64,000 nt of DNA from CAWAYH01 sp963786195 (GTDB taxonomy: Bacteria; Acidobacteriota; Vicinamibacteria; Vicinamibacterales; 2-12-FULL-66-21). The notes beneath the pieces are model-generated. The model had not been told where the DNA came from and did not search any database. It worked only from the letters and a program-made list of their open reading frames with translations. Positions 29,441-36,603 of this stretch are shown here, piece after piece. The position numbers and the translations under genes were made by a program. The first letter of the stretch is position 1. Each line of letters opens with the position of its first letter. Location: contig CAWAYH010000014.1 of NCBI GenBank assembly GCA_963786195.1, positions 1 to 64,000 of the forward strand, written 5' to 3'.

Positions 29441-30241
29441 ATGACCACCGGCCCATCCGCGTCAGCGTGCGCGAACTGCGGTGCGCGCCTCGAAGGACGC
29501 TTCTGCCACCACTGCGGCCAGAGGGTGATGGCCACCCGCTTGAGCGTCGGCGAGCTCGGCGAAGAGGCGCTCGATCAATTCCTCAGCCTCGACGGCAAGG
29601 TCCTTCGCACGCTGAAGCTGCTGCTGTTCAGGCCTGGCGCTTTGACGAAGGAGTTTCTGGCGGGGCGACGCGTGCAGTATGTGTCGCCGCTCCGGTTGTA
29701 CCTGCTGTGCAGCCTGCTCTTCTTCACGCTCGCAGCGCTGATGCCCAGCGCGCGTCAGTCGCTGATCAGGGTCGGGCCGTCCCGCGGCGCCGGTCCACCC
29801 GCGACCTTCAACCAGCGCATGGAGCAGGCGGCGGTGCCTGCCGGCGCCGACGTGCAGCGCCTCACCGACGCGCTGATGACGAACCTTCCACGCGCCGTGT
29901 TCATCATGATGCCGCTCTACGGCGCGATCACGTGGCTCTTCTACCGCCGCGTCGAGCCGTACTACATGGCGCACCTGTACTACTCGATCCACGTCTACGC
30001 GTTCGTCTTCTTCATGTTCTCGATGTACGTCCCGCTTGCCGCGCTGGGCCGGGGCGGCCAGCTCGCCGGGTCGGTGATGGTGCTCGCGCTCTTTCCCTAC
30101 CACTACCTGGCACTGGCGCGGGTCTTCGGGGGCACGCGGTGGCAGACGTTCGTCAAGGGGACGGCGATCGGCGTGGTGAACTGGATTGTGATGACGATCG
30201 TGGTGGGTGGGCTGATGTACGCGCTGATTAAGACGTTGTGA
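29441..30241 (+). CDS. DUF3667-type membrane protein with zinc ribbon
   Basis: 266 residues, intact. The N-terminal zinc ribbon CANCGARLEGRFCHHCGQRV is the DUF3667 hallmark, followed by FLSLDGKVLRTLKLLLFRPG and VQYVSPLRLYLLCSLLFFTL. About five membrane helices are visible, the last four in the C-terminal half. Function unknown. Divergent from the BON gene. Confidence 0.9.
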   Translation: MTTGPSASACANCGARLEGRFCHHCGQRVMATRLSVGELGEEALDQFLSLDGKVLRTLKLLLFRPGALTKEFLAGRRVQYVSPLRLYLLCSLLFFTLAALMPSARQSLIRVGPSRGAGPPATFNQRMEQAAVPAGADVQRLTDALMTNLPRAVFIMMPLYGAITWLFYRRVEPYYMAHLYYSIHVYAFVFFMFSMYVPLAALGRGGQLAGSVMVLALFPYHYLALARVFGGTRWQTFVKGTAIGVVNWIVMTIVVGGLMYALIKTL

Positions 30242-30250
30242 ACATCATCG

Positions 30251-30805
30251 TCATTGCACCAGCTTCATCCGCCGAAGCGTGTCAGCCAGCCGCGCACCGC
30301 TGTGGTCGACGGCGCCGGGAAACAGCTTCGTGACTTCCGCGGCCACCCGCTGGGCTTCCTCGGCTCGACCCGCGTTCGCGTAGTACGTGGCCAGCAGCGC
30401 GCGGCCGAACGCGCCGACCTGGGTGCCATCCCCGTAGCGCGCGTCGGAATGATCGGCGATAGCTTTCTTCAGGTACGCTTCGCGCTCGCTGCCGGTCGAG
30501 ATCTGCGCCAGGTACAGCACCGCACACCCCGCGCGGTTCGACTTCGGGTACTTCTGAACGAGCTGGGTCAGCGTCTCTTTGGCACCCGGCGCTTTCAAAT
30601 CCTTGTTGGCAGTCTGATACAGGTCTTCGATCTCCTTCACCTGCGCCGCACCGAAGGTCTGACGATCCTGCTGCATCCGCGCCTGGGCCGCTGCACGCAG
30701 CGCATCCAGGGTTGGTTCGGCCGGCTGCGCGCCACCGGGCTGCGCAACAATCAAGAGCAACACAGCCGCTGCCGATCGCACAAATGCAGATGCCGCGCGG
30801 ATCAA
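30251..30805 (-). CDS. Secreted TPR-like helical repeat protein
   Basis: About 185 residues with a signal peptide (AAAVLLLIVAQPGGAQ). The mature part is helical: KEIEDLYQTANKDLKAPGAK, TLTQLVQKYPKSNRAG, YLKKAIADHSDARYGDG and ALLATYYANAGRAEEAQRVA, a TPR-like pattern. The start is unclear: TTG at 30,805 or GTG at 30,781. It follows the lipoprotein gene stop by only a few bases, so the two are probably one transcript and may work together in the periplasm. Confidence 0.7.
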   Translation of the reverse strand: MIRAASAFVRSAAAVLLLIVAQPGGAQPAEPTLDALRAAAQARMQQDRQTFGAAQVKEIEDLYQTANKDLKAPGAKETLTQLVQKYPKSNRAGCAVLYLAQISTGSEREAYLKKAIADHSDARYGDGTQVGAFGRALLATYYANAGRAEEAQRVAAEVTKLFPGAVDHSGARLADTLRRMKLVQ

Positions 30806-30809
30806 CGCC

Positions 30810-32720
30810 CTACCTCGCGATTCGTTGCAGTCGTTGCAGGTTGGCTTGGGCCGGACCGTAGGTAGGATCCAGTTCGAGCGCACGCTGAACCTGCTGCATG
30901 GCTTCGGCGTACCGGCCCATCGCCGCCAGCGCGCCACCGAGGTTGTTGCGAATGATCGCGGAATCCGGCCGCAGCTCGACGGCCCGCTCGTAATGTGACA
31001 CCGCCTCTGCTTTCCGGCCGCGCGAAAACAGCAGAACGCCGAGGTTGACGTGCGCGTCGGGAAAGTCGGGATTGATCGCCAGCGCCTGCCGGTAGGCGGC
31101 CTCCGCTTCCGGGAATCGGGACAGTCCCCCGTAGGCGTGGCCCAGATTGAACGCGATGCGCTCGTCGCGCGGCGCCAGAACTGCCGCGCGGCGAAAGCGC
31201 GCCAGCGCGTCCGCAACGCGTCCTTCGGTCATGAGCGCGACGCCGAGATAGTTGAGGGTCTCGCTCGATCGCTCCCCGAGGCGAAGCGCCGCCTCGAGAT
31301 GCGGAATCGCGTCCTTGATTCGACCGACCTCGACGTACAAGCCGCCGAGGAGCGCCTGATATTCGCCGTTCTCCGGGGCGTCGCTCGCACGCCTCTCGGC
31401 CATCGCCAGCGTCGCCACGCGATCGCGCTCCTCGAACGACTGCATCAGCAGGGCGGCGTCCTGCGACGATTGCGGCATCAGCTGCAGCCCGAGTTCCGCC
31501 ATCTCGTCGGTCGATCGCGGCCCCGTCTGCACGCGCACCGGCGGATCATGCGGGTTGTCCGCGTTGTCCTCCGAGTTGTCGTACGCATATCTCATCGTCA
31601 GGCGCGTCCCGCGCGGGAGCGGAATCGGCGTGACGTAGCGGTAGTCCTGCTGCCAATGAAAGTCCCACCGTTTGATGTGGATCAGCGTCCTGGCTTCCCC
31701 GCCGGGCAGAACTGCGGTGACGAGCATCTCCTTGCCGAGATAATGCGCGTGCGGATACACGCTCAACAGCTCCACGTGCACTGGCAGCTCGCAGGTGTCG
31801 GTGACTACGTAGTTGCGTTCGCCCGGCGGGATGTCGATCAGCTTCGAGCCCATCCTCACTGTCACCGGCGTCTGCACCGGCGGTGTGGTCGTCAGGAAAA
31901 GACCGACCGTCGGCTGAATCGCGAGCGGCGTGTCCGACGGGATCACGTGGACCTCGACGACCAGATCGGCGCCGCGGTCGAGCCGCCAGGGCATGCCGTC
32001 AGGCGCAACGATTGGACCGCGGCCTGGCGCCCATCCGATGAAGTGGCCGCCGGGATCCTGCACGCTCTCCCAGGCCATCCCGTCGAATCCCGGTTGTCCG
32101 TCCTGACCGTCGCGGCGGCGCGAGGCGGACGTCCGATCCACGCGGATGACGGCATGGTGGATGGGCGACCCGCCGGTCTTGAACTCGACCGCGCGCACGA
32201 AGGCGCCGGATGACAGCCCGGTGGGCAGAACGAGATTGCGATAGACGTCCTCTCCGCCGGGCGTCACCGCATAGGGGCGCGACGCGCGCAACACGAGGTC
32301 GGGCTTGCCGAGCTGCCAGCCGTCCGGCCACACAGGCGGCTTCGGCAAATCCGCAGCGCGGCCCTCGTTTTTGCCGCCCTTGACCCACCGTTGGATGAGA
32401 TCAATTTGATCGTCTCGCAGGCGACGTTCGGCGACGATCGGAAACGCGCCCGGTTCGGGCAGCCACGGCGGCATGTGGCGTTTGAGCGTTTCCTCGGCGA
32501 CCGCGTCGGCACGTTTCGCGACATCAGCGTAGGTCAGCAGCGGGAACGGCGCCGCCTCGCCGGGCCGGTGACACGGCGCGCAGTTGGCGAACACGATTGG
32601 CGCAATGTCGCGGTTGAACGTCACGTCGCCCGGTTGCGGCGGTGAGGTTCCGCATCCGGCGGCGCCGGTGGAAGACGCCGTCAGGAATGCGACGATGACG
32701 CCCCGCCTCACGAAGATCAC
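30810..32720 (-). CDS. Lipoprotein fusing a cytochrome c motif, a copper-monooxygenase-like domain and TPR repeats
   Basis: About 636 residues, intact. GTG at 32,720 (alternative 32,711) leads into a lipoprotein signal ending TGAAGC. A haem motif CAPCH follows (IAPIVFANCAPCHRPGEAAP). The middle resembles copper type II ascorbate-dependent monooxygenases (PHM-like): SPIHHAVIRVD, DLVVEVHVIPSDT, YPHAHYLGKEM and WDFHWQQDYRY. The usual H-x-H of the second copper site has only its first His here (EVHVIP). From about residue 440, TPR units repeat (NGEYQALLGGLYVEVGRIKD, AHVNLGVLLFSRGRKAEA). It would sit on the outside of a membrane, combining electron transfer, copper chemistry and protein binding; substrate unknown. 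Confidence 0.87.
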   Translation of the reverse strand: MIFVRRGVIVAFLTASSTGAAGCGTSPPQPGDVTFNRDIAPIVFANCAPCHRPGEAAPFPLLTYADVAKRADAVAEETLKRHMPPWLPEPGAFPIVAERRLRDDQIDLIQRWVKGGKNEGRAADLPKPPVWPDGWQLGKPDLVLRASRPYAVTPGGEDVYRNLVLPTGLSSGAFVRAVEFKTGGSPIHHAVIRVDRTSASRRRDGQDGQPGFDGMAWESVQDPGGHFIGWAPGRGPIVAPDGMPWRLDRGADLVVEVHVIPSDTPLAIQPTVGLFLTTTPPVQTPVTVRMGSKLIDIPPGERNYVVTDTCELPVHVELLSVYPHAHYLGKEMLVTAVLPGGEARTLIHIKRWDFHWQQDYRYVTPIPLPRGTRLTMRYAYDNSEDNADNPHDPPVRVQTGPRSTDEMAELGLQLMPQSSQDAALLMQSFEERDRVATLAMAERRASDAPENGEYQALLGGLYVEVGRIKDAIPHLEAALRLGERSSETLNYLGVALMTEGRVADALARFRRAAVLAPRDERIAFNLGHAYGGLSRFPEAEAAYRQALAINPDFPDAHVNLGVLLFSRGRKAEAVSHYERAVELRPDSAIIRNNLGGALAAMGRYAEAMQQVQRALELDPTYGPAQANLQRLQRIAR

Positions 32721-32730
32721 CTCGCTGGTG

Positions 32731-33246
32731 TTACAACTTCTTTCGATAGGTCGCCGGGAACTCGTAGCTGGCCGGGAACCCCGGGAAGAGCTTCTGGACA
32801 AGCTCCCGGTTGATGCGCGATCCATCGACGTAGGTCCATTGACTGGAATTCGGCTCGAGTACACCGAGGAGGAAATTCAGACTCTCGATTCGCTGGTTGC
32901 TGGCAGAAATGATCGACAGCGTTGGCACGACAGCGAAGCGGCGACCACCTCCGTTGAGGAACTCAGGCGGCCGCGGGAACGTGAGAGACTCGAGCTGCAT
33001 GCCAACACTCTTGAACTTGAGAGACGTTTCCTGAAGGGTTTTCCGAGCGGCCTCAATGCCGCCCAGCATTTTGATGATTGTCGGATGTGTATACCGGAGC
33101 ACCCCGTCAACATCCGTGCTGTACGTGGCCTGGGAGATCGCTTTGACGTCCTGCTGTACGCGATCGATCTCCTGCTGGCTCTGACCGCTTCCCGGGTCTG
33201 CGCCGAGACACACCGCAAGAACCAGGAACAGGTGAATCCCCGTCAC
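32731..33246 (-). CDS. Secreted protein, unknown function (possible NTF2-like)
   Basis: 171 residues. GTG at 33,246, overlapping the upstream gene's stop (GTGA), then signal peptide (GIHLFLVLAVCLGADPGSG). The mature part starts DRVQQDVKAISQATYSTDVD and includes VLRYTHPTIIKMLGGIEAAR, which looks like an NTF2/SnoaL-like helical start; no catalytic residues recognised. It ends 11 bases before the lipoprotein start, so a shared transcript 33,728 to 30,251 is likely. Confidence 0.7.
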   Translation of the reverse strand: MTGIHLFLVLAVCLGADPGSGQSQQEIDRVQQDVKAISQATYSTDVDGVLRYTHPTIIKMLGGIEAARKTLQETSLKFKSVGMQLESLTFPRPPEFLNGGGRRFAVVPTLSIISASNQRIESLNFLLGVLEPNSSQWTYVDGSRINRELVQKLFPGFPASYEFPATYRKKL

Positions 33247-33728
33247 GATCGCCTCCTGGGTGCCGCTTTGGCTGGCGCCGCCTTCAGCGCGCGGATCGTC
33301 TTCGTCGCCCCGGCAATCCGTCGCTCGCGCGTTTCGGGCTTCTTCGCTTCCTCGATCGCCTCGACGTACTCGCGCTGATGGCTGTAGCTCAAACCGCGCC
33401 AGCGATCCCATGCCGGCGGAGCCGCCTTGAGGGCTTTGACGAAGTCGGCCGGCGGCGTGACCTCACGCTTCTCCATGTCGAGGTCGAGCCGGACGTCGAG
33501 CGTCTCGGTGCCGTCGAGTCCAGCAGCCTCCCGGTTGCTCTTGCGCAAAGGAATGCACGCGGGACCGCCCATGGCCGCGATGGTGCTGCGAAACGTGTAG
33601 CCGTTCAGCGTCACTTTGACCGGTACTTTGACCTTGCCGAACACGTCCCGGGGATCGAAGGTCAGCGGGATCAAACACATCGATCCTTCACGGACGATGG
33701 TGGTCTTGAAGGTCTTTGATGGCGTCAT
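33243..33728 (-). CDS. DUF1905/YdeI-type protein
   Basis: 161 residues, intact. The DUF1905 beta barrel is FGKVKVPVKVTLNGYTFRST and AAMGGPACIPLRKSNREAAG; the YdeI/OmpD-associated tail is PPADFVKALKAAP, SYSHQREYVEAIEEAKKPET and RERRIAGATKTIRALK. The family is linked to bacteriocin protection or simply of unknown function. First gene of a four-gene reverse unit (33,728 to 30,251). Confidence 0.88.
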   Translation of the reverse strand: MTPSKTFKTTIVREGSMCLIPLTFDPRDVFGKVKVPVKVTLNGYTFRSTIAAMGGPACIPLRKSNREAAGLDGTETLDVRLDLDMEKREVTPPADFVKALKAAPPAWDRWRGLSYSHQREYVEAIEEAKKPETRERRIAGATKTIRALKAAPAKAAPRRRS

Positions 33729-33835
33729 TCGTGCCCCCGATTATAACGACCGATCCGGCGCGATGATTCCGAATGGGATGAAGCTCGCCGCCCTTGACCC
33801 GGGTCGGGTCGCAGGACTAACGTGGGCTCACTCCA

Positions 33836-34076
33836 GTGAACCACGTGCTCGCGACCCTGTGTCTGGGCGTCGGGCTGTGGGCGTCGACAAGCGCCGCCGC
33901 GCAAATCATGGATCCTCCACATCAAGCATTCCGAGCCGGCCTTGGAGATCACCTCGACCGTCGAGGGCGTGGCCGACAAGCCCAGGATCGTCGACATCGG
34001 TGGGAAAGCGGTGCGCGACAATATTCAGGGCACACCCAGTCGAAGGGTCATGCGGCTGATCTTTGAGCGACAGTAA
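33836..34076 (+). CDS. Small secreted protein, frame-broken
   Basis: A GTG start and signal peptide (VLATLCLGVGLWASTSAAAQ) are followed, after one extra base near 33,907, by WILHIKHSEPALEITSTVEG, KPRIVDIGGKAVRDNI and RRVMRLIFERQ before TAA at 34,074. About 79 residues. No family recognised. The well-formed signal peptide and balanced mature sequence support a real gene with a one-base error or a recent break. Confidence 0.5.
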
Positions 34077-34094
34077 GCGATTCGGGGACACTCG

Positions 34095-34499
34095 ATGAGC
34101 ACCAGCGACACGACCAGGTCCATTGCCCATTCGATTGCGCCGATGCTGTCGGTGCGGCGCGGCGCGCAGGCGGTGGAGTTCTACAAGACGGCCTTCAGCG
34201 CGCGCGAGCTCCATCGGGTCGAGGATCCCTCCGGTGCAGTCGTGTCGCAGCTGTCGGTGAACGGCGCCGAGTTCTGGGTGAGCGATGAATCGCCCGAGCA
34301 CGCCAACTTCAGTCCCGAGTCGCTCGGTGGAGGAACGGTGCGGATGATCCTGACCGTTCCGGATCCCGACGCGGTGTTCGCCAGAGCGATCGGCGCGGGC
34401 GCCAGGGAGATCCATCCCGTCGGCGAGAACTACGGCTGGCGGCTCGGTCGACTGCTGGATCCCTTCGGGCATCACTGGGAGATCGGGCATCCGCTGTAG
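34095..34499 (+). CDS. VOC-superfamily protein (glyoxalase/bleomycin-resistance type)
   Basis: 134 residues, intact. It starts MLSVRRGAQAVEFYKTAFS after a short leader and has the paired beta-alpha-beta modules ELHRVEDPSGAVVSQLSVNG and RMILTVPDPDAVFARAIGAG, ending GRLLDPFGHHWEIGHPL. The substrate is unknown; the pattern is closest to PhnB-like or antibiotic-binding members. Confidence 0.9.
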   Translation: MSTSDTTRSIAHSIAPMLSVRRGAQAVEFYKTAFSARELHRVEDPSGAVVSQLSVNGAEFWVSDESPEHANFSPESLGGGTVRMILTVPDPDAVFARAIGAGAREIHPVGENYGWRLGRLLDPFGHHWEIGHPL

Positions 34500-34559
34500 C
34501 GCTGCAGGGCTCTGGGCGCTGGGCTCTACGGCACGGAGACGTTTCTTCCCGCGCACCGC

Positions 34560-34838
34560 TCACGGGAAGAGACCGACGAGCCTCCAGAACGATCCCTCGC
34601 GCATGGGAGCGGGATTGTCGTAGTCGTCCCATGTCTCCGGCGCTGACGTCTTCGCCTCGTAGAACCCGTCCAGCGCATTGACCCTGCGATCCCGTCAGGG
34701 AATGACGGCGGTCTTGTCGTGCAGCGAGAGTACCCAGTCTCCCCCTCTCCCCATCGGCCGCCACGTCATCGTGCCGCCGTGCTGCGCTAGCAGCTGGTGA
34801 ATCTCTTCGTACGGACGCGTCTCCGCGGTGATGGTCAT
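34560..34838 (-). CDS. Conserved-looking small protein with an in-frame TGA
   Basis: Second gene of a two-gene cassette; its ATG (34,838) overlaps the upstream stop (ATGA). It reads MTITAETRPYEEIHQLLAQH, TMTWRPMGRGGDWVLSLHDK, TAVIP, then TGA (34,695-34,697), and continues in the same frame RDRRVNALDGFYEAKTSAPE, TWDDYDNPAPMREGSFW, RLVGLFP to TGA at 34,560. The second half fits the family-like pattern LDxxYxxK..WDDY..FW. A single substitution (Gly or Arg codon) would explain the stop; it may be an error, a mutation or readthrough. About 92 residues if read through. Confidence 0.5.
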
Positions 34839-35314
34839 GATCGGCTCCTCCCTCTCGAAGTCTGCGTGGCCTGATTCTGTTTGAGCGCCTCGTTCCAGGC
34901 GTCCGCGATATGGGGCATCACGTCGTACATCAGACCCTTGTCCGGGCCCTGAACCACGTGCACCGGCCATCTGCGCTGTTTGCCAAACCGCTCTCGAATC
35001 CGTCTCGTGAAGCGCGCGAGGTCCGCCCGTGCCTGACCGTAGGTCCGGTCGGCGCTTTCCTGCACCGCCCGGAACGTCACGCGCGTGCCCGGCGAGGCGC
35101 AGGTGAGCTTCATGAGCGCGAGCGCGGTCTTGTTGTCGCCGAGGCCCCGCTGGAGATCGCGAAACTCCTCGGTCGTCCAGTTCCGGTCCGTGCCCGGCGG
35201 GGCGGCGTTCGGCTCTGATTCGGCAGCGAGCGCCGCGGACAGGGTGCGAATGATCAGGGCGTAGAAGCGCCGGGGCACCGGCACGTGGACGATTTCATCG
35301 GCGATGTCAGCCAT
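34835..35314 (-). CDS. Putative small winged-helix protein, first gene of a cassette
   Basis: 159 residues from MADIADEIVHVPVPRRFYAL, with a linker (ESEPNAAPPGTDRNWTTEEF) and a likely winged-helix region: TALALMKLTCASPGTRVTFR, AVQESADRTYGQARADLARF, TRRIRERFGKQRRWPVHVV. The pattern (helix, GxxVTF wing start, helix with Q-ARADLARF, then RRIRERFGK) resembles a family of small DNA-binding-like domains seen in actinobacteria and others. The start lies seven bases downstream of a near-consensus -10 box, suggesting a leaderless message. Other in-frame Met codons upstream (35,323 and 35,377) would fall in or before the promoter. Role unknown; regulation of its own cassette is possible. Confidence 0.6.
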   Translation of the reverse strand: MADIADEIVHVPVPRRFYALIIRTLSAALAAESEPNAAPPGTDRNWTTEEFRDLQRGLGDNKTALALMKLTCASPGTRVTFRAVQESADRTYGQARADLARFTRRIRERFGKQRRWPVHVVQGPDKGLMYDVMPHIADAWNEALKQNQATQTSRGRSRS

Positions 35315-35317
35315 ACA

Positions 35318-35350
35318 AGCCATTATACTGGCTATATATTGGACAGTTAA
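35318..35350 (-). promoter_or_regulatory. Near-consensus sigma-70 promoter with overlapping inverted repeat, leaderless start
   Basis: On the minus strand, TTAACT (35,350-35,345) and TATAAT (35,327-35,322) are spaced 17 bases, and the ATG at 35,314 is seven bases past the -10 box, so transcription would begin at or near the start codon. AGCCA/TGGCT arms (35,318-35,322 and 35,329-35,333) flank the -10 box with a six-base spacer and could be an operator. This is the most AT-rich point of the right segment. Confidence 0.7.
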
Positions 35351-35485
35351 GCCTTTTAATAGCCTTCTCATAGACATCCGGCATCGGTGTGGGCAGCGAA
35401 ACGGTTGCCCTCACCGCTGGTGGTGTCTGGCGCCCTACTCGGGAGTCCGGACCGAGAAACAGCGACAGCGAGGCAATTTGGGGTG

Positions 35486-35503
35486 ACTCGGTCCAGACCG
35501 AGT
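35486..35503. repeat. 18-base near-palindrome in a gene-free stretch
   Basis: ACTCGGTC and GACCGAGT are exact complements around CA. It lies in 35,351-35,727, a 377-base stretch in which I find no supported gene or RNA. A partial copy (GTCCGGACCGAG) lies about 35 bases to the left. It may be a terminator or a regulator site; no downstream gene fixes its role. Confidence 0.5.
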
Positions 35504-35727
35504 TACTTGCGTCAGCTCCGAGAAAACCCGATCCGGATCAGCTGTTCTGACGGCCGCGGGAGTCTTACGCGAGGGATTGGAGACGTGTGTCCTCCGAAAC
35601 TTCGGCGGCTTCTGTGCTGAACGGTGCAGTGCTCGAAAGTGCTTAGCTGTTAAGCTGATGGGGCTTTACTGAGCGCTCACCCATTCAGGGCCGTGCCTCA
35701 AAGCATTAGCCTAAGCCTAGGGCACCC

Positions 35728-36045
35728 ATGACCAAATCTCGCCGGCCGAGCCTTCGGGGCCTCGATACGCTCCTGCATCAGCAAGCGCTCGAGATGGCCA
35801 CCCTTCGAGCCGCTCGCGACGATCGGCGCGCCAGGGACAGCCCTAGAACACCGAAGTCGTATCGGCTTGGTCCAGAAAACCCCGATGGCACGTTGACCAT
35901 CGATGTCGCAGACCGTGGCGCTGACAACTGGCGTCAGCGGGAAACCTCCCCCAACCTGCAACTGGCAGAAGAGCGGGTGGAGCAGTTAACTGCTGAGGAC
36001 GCGGAGTTCTTCCGTGGAGGTTCGACGCCAGCCGGCAACCGCTGA
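35728..36045 (+). CDS. Hypothetical protein
   Basis: 105 residues, very basic N-terminus (MTKSRRPSLRGLDTLLHQQA), then EMATLRAARDDRRARDSPRT, and an acidic end (EERVEQLTAEDAEFF). No domain, no signal peptide and no clear ribosome site. It may be a real charged small protein or chance frame; the GC here is lower than the neighbours. Confidence 0.35.
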   Translation: MTKSRRPSLRGLDTLLHQQALEMATLRAARDDRRARDSPRTPKSYRLGPENPDGTLTIDVADRGADNWRQRETSPNLQLAEERVEQLTAEDAEFFRGGSTPAGNR

Positions 36046-36047
36046 CG

Positions 36048-36263
36048 CTAGTTGGCTTCTTTGGTTGGAGGCAGGGTGGAGGTTGGCCGCGGGGGGGTGC
36101 TCAGTGTCGACATCTCGCGCGTCACGGCCGCCACTTCTCTCGTGATGTGTTCAGCGAACCGACGCAGCCGGTCAAGGCGCTCTTGAATACGGTCGATCTG
36201 GGCGATGCGTTCTTCGCCATTCCCTGAAGCCGTGCGGATGGGCGGCTGATGGAGTTGCAGCAT
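36048..36263 (-). CDS. Hypothetical small coiled-coil protein
   Basis: 71 residues: MLQLHQPPIRTASGNGEERI, AQIDRIQERLDRLRRFAEHI, TREVAAVTREMSTLS, then a Thr/Pro tail. The middle has heptad-like leucines and isoleucines. An alternative TTG at 36,311 gives SGFVDTLVLTV before it. It converges on the previous gene, the stops two bases apart. Confidence 0.4.
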   Translation of the reverse strand: MLQLHQPPIRTASGNGEERIAQIDRIQERLDRLRRFAEHITREVAAVTREMSTLSTPPRPTSTLPPTKEAN

Positions 36264-36405
36264 CACAGTGAGCACGAGCGTATCAACGAACCCAGATGGA
36301 CGACTGTTCAAAACTGCACTAAGGGCGGCGGTCAGCAGGGCCCCGCGGGCGTGCCGGCCGGGACCGAGCGGCGCGAGGAATAGTGGCTGCTCCCTGTTAA
36401 TTGAC

Positions 36406-36490
36406 TGCCGGGGGTGGGGATCGAACCCACACGGGCTTGTGGCCCACGGGATTTTAAGTCCCGAGCGTCTGCCAGTTCCGCCACCCCGGC
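36406..36490 (-). tRNA. tRNA-Leu(UAA)
   Basis: 85 bases, type II cloverleaf. The acceptor arms GCCGGGG and CCCCGGC pair over seven bases. The anticodon arm is CGGGA-CTTAAAA-TCCCG, giving anticodon TAA (36,456-36,454). The long variable arm (GGGC-CACAA-GCCC) marks tRNA-Leu, and the T arm is GTGGG-TTCGATC-CCCAC. The discriminator A is followed by GTC, so CCA is not encoded. No tRNA pair or integrase is adjacent. Confidence 0.97.
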
Positions 36491-36603
36491 GCGGAGTCAA
36501 CGCCATGATCTCATGACGCCGCCTGAAATCTCCCAGCTTCGGAGGTCGCCCTGTGCACCCCTGCGCAGGACCACATCCCGCGGAGCCCTTAAAATTAGCT
36601 GAC

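Noticed and set aside
34695..34697. TGA in the cassette's second gene as selenocysteine
   Set aside because: No stem-loop of SECIS type recognised after it and no sel genes in the window; a single substitution is more likely.
36400..36500. Integrated element at the tRNA-Leu gene
   Set aside because: No integrase and no direct repeat of the tRNA 3' end seen in the window.
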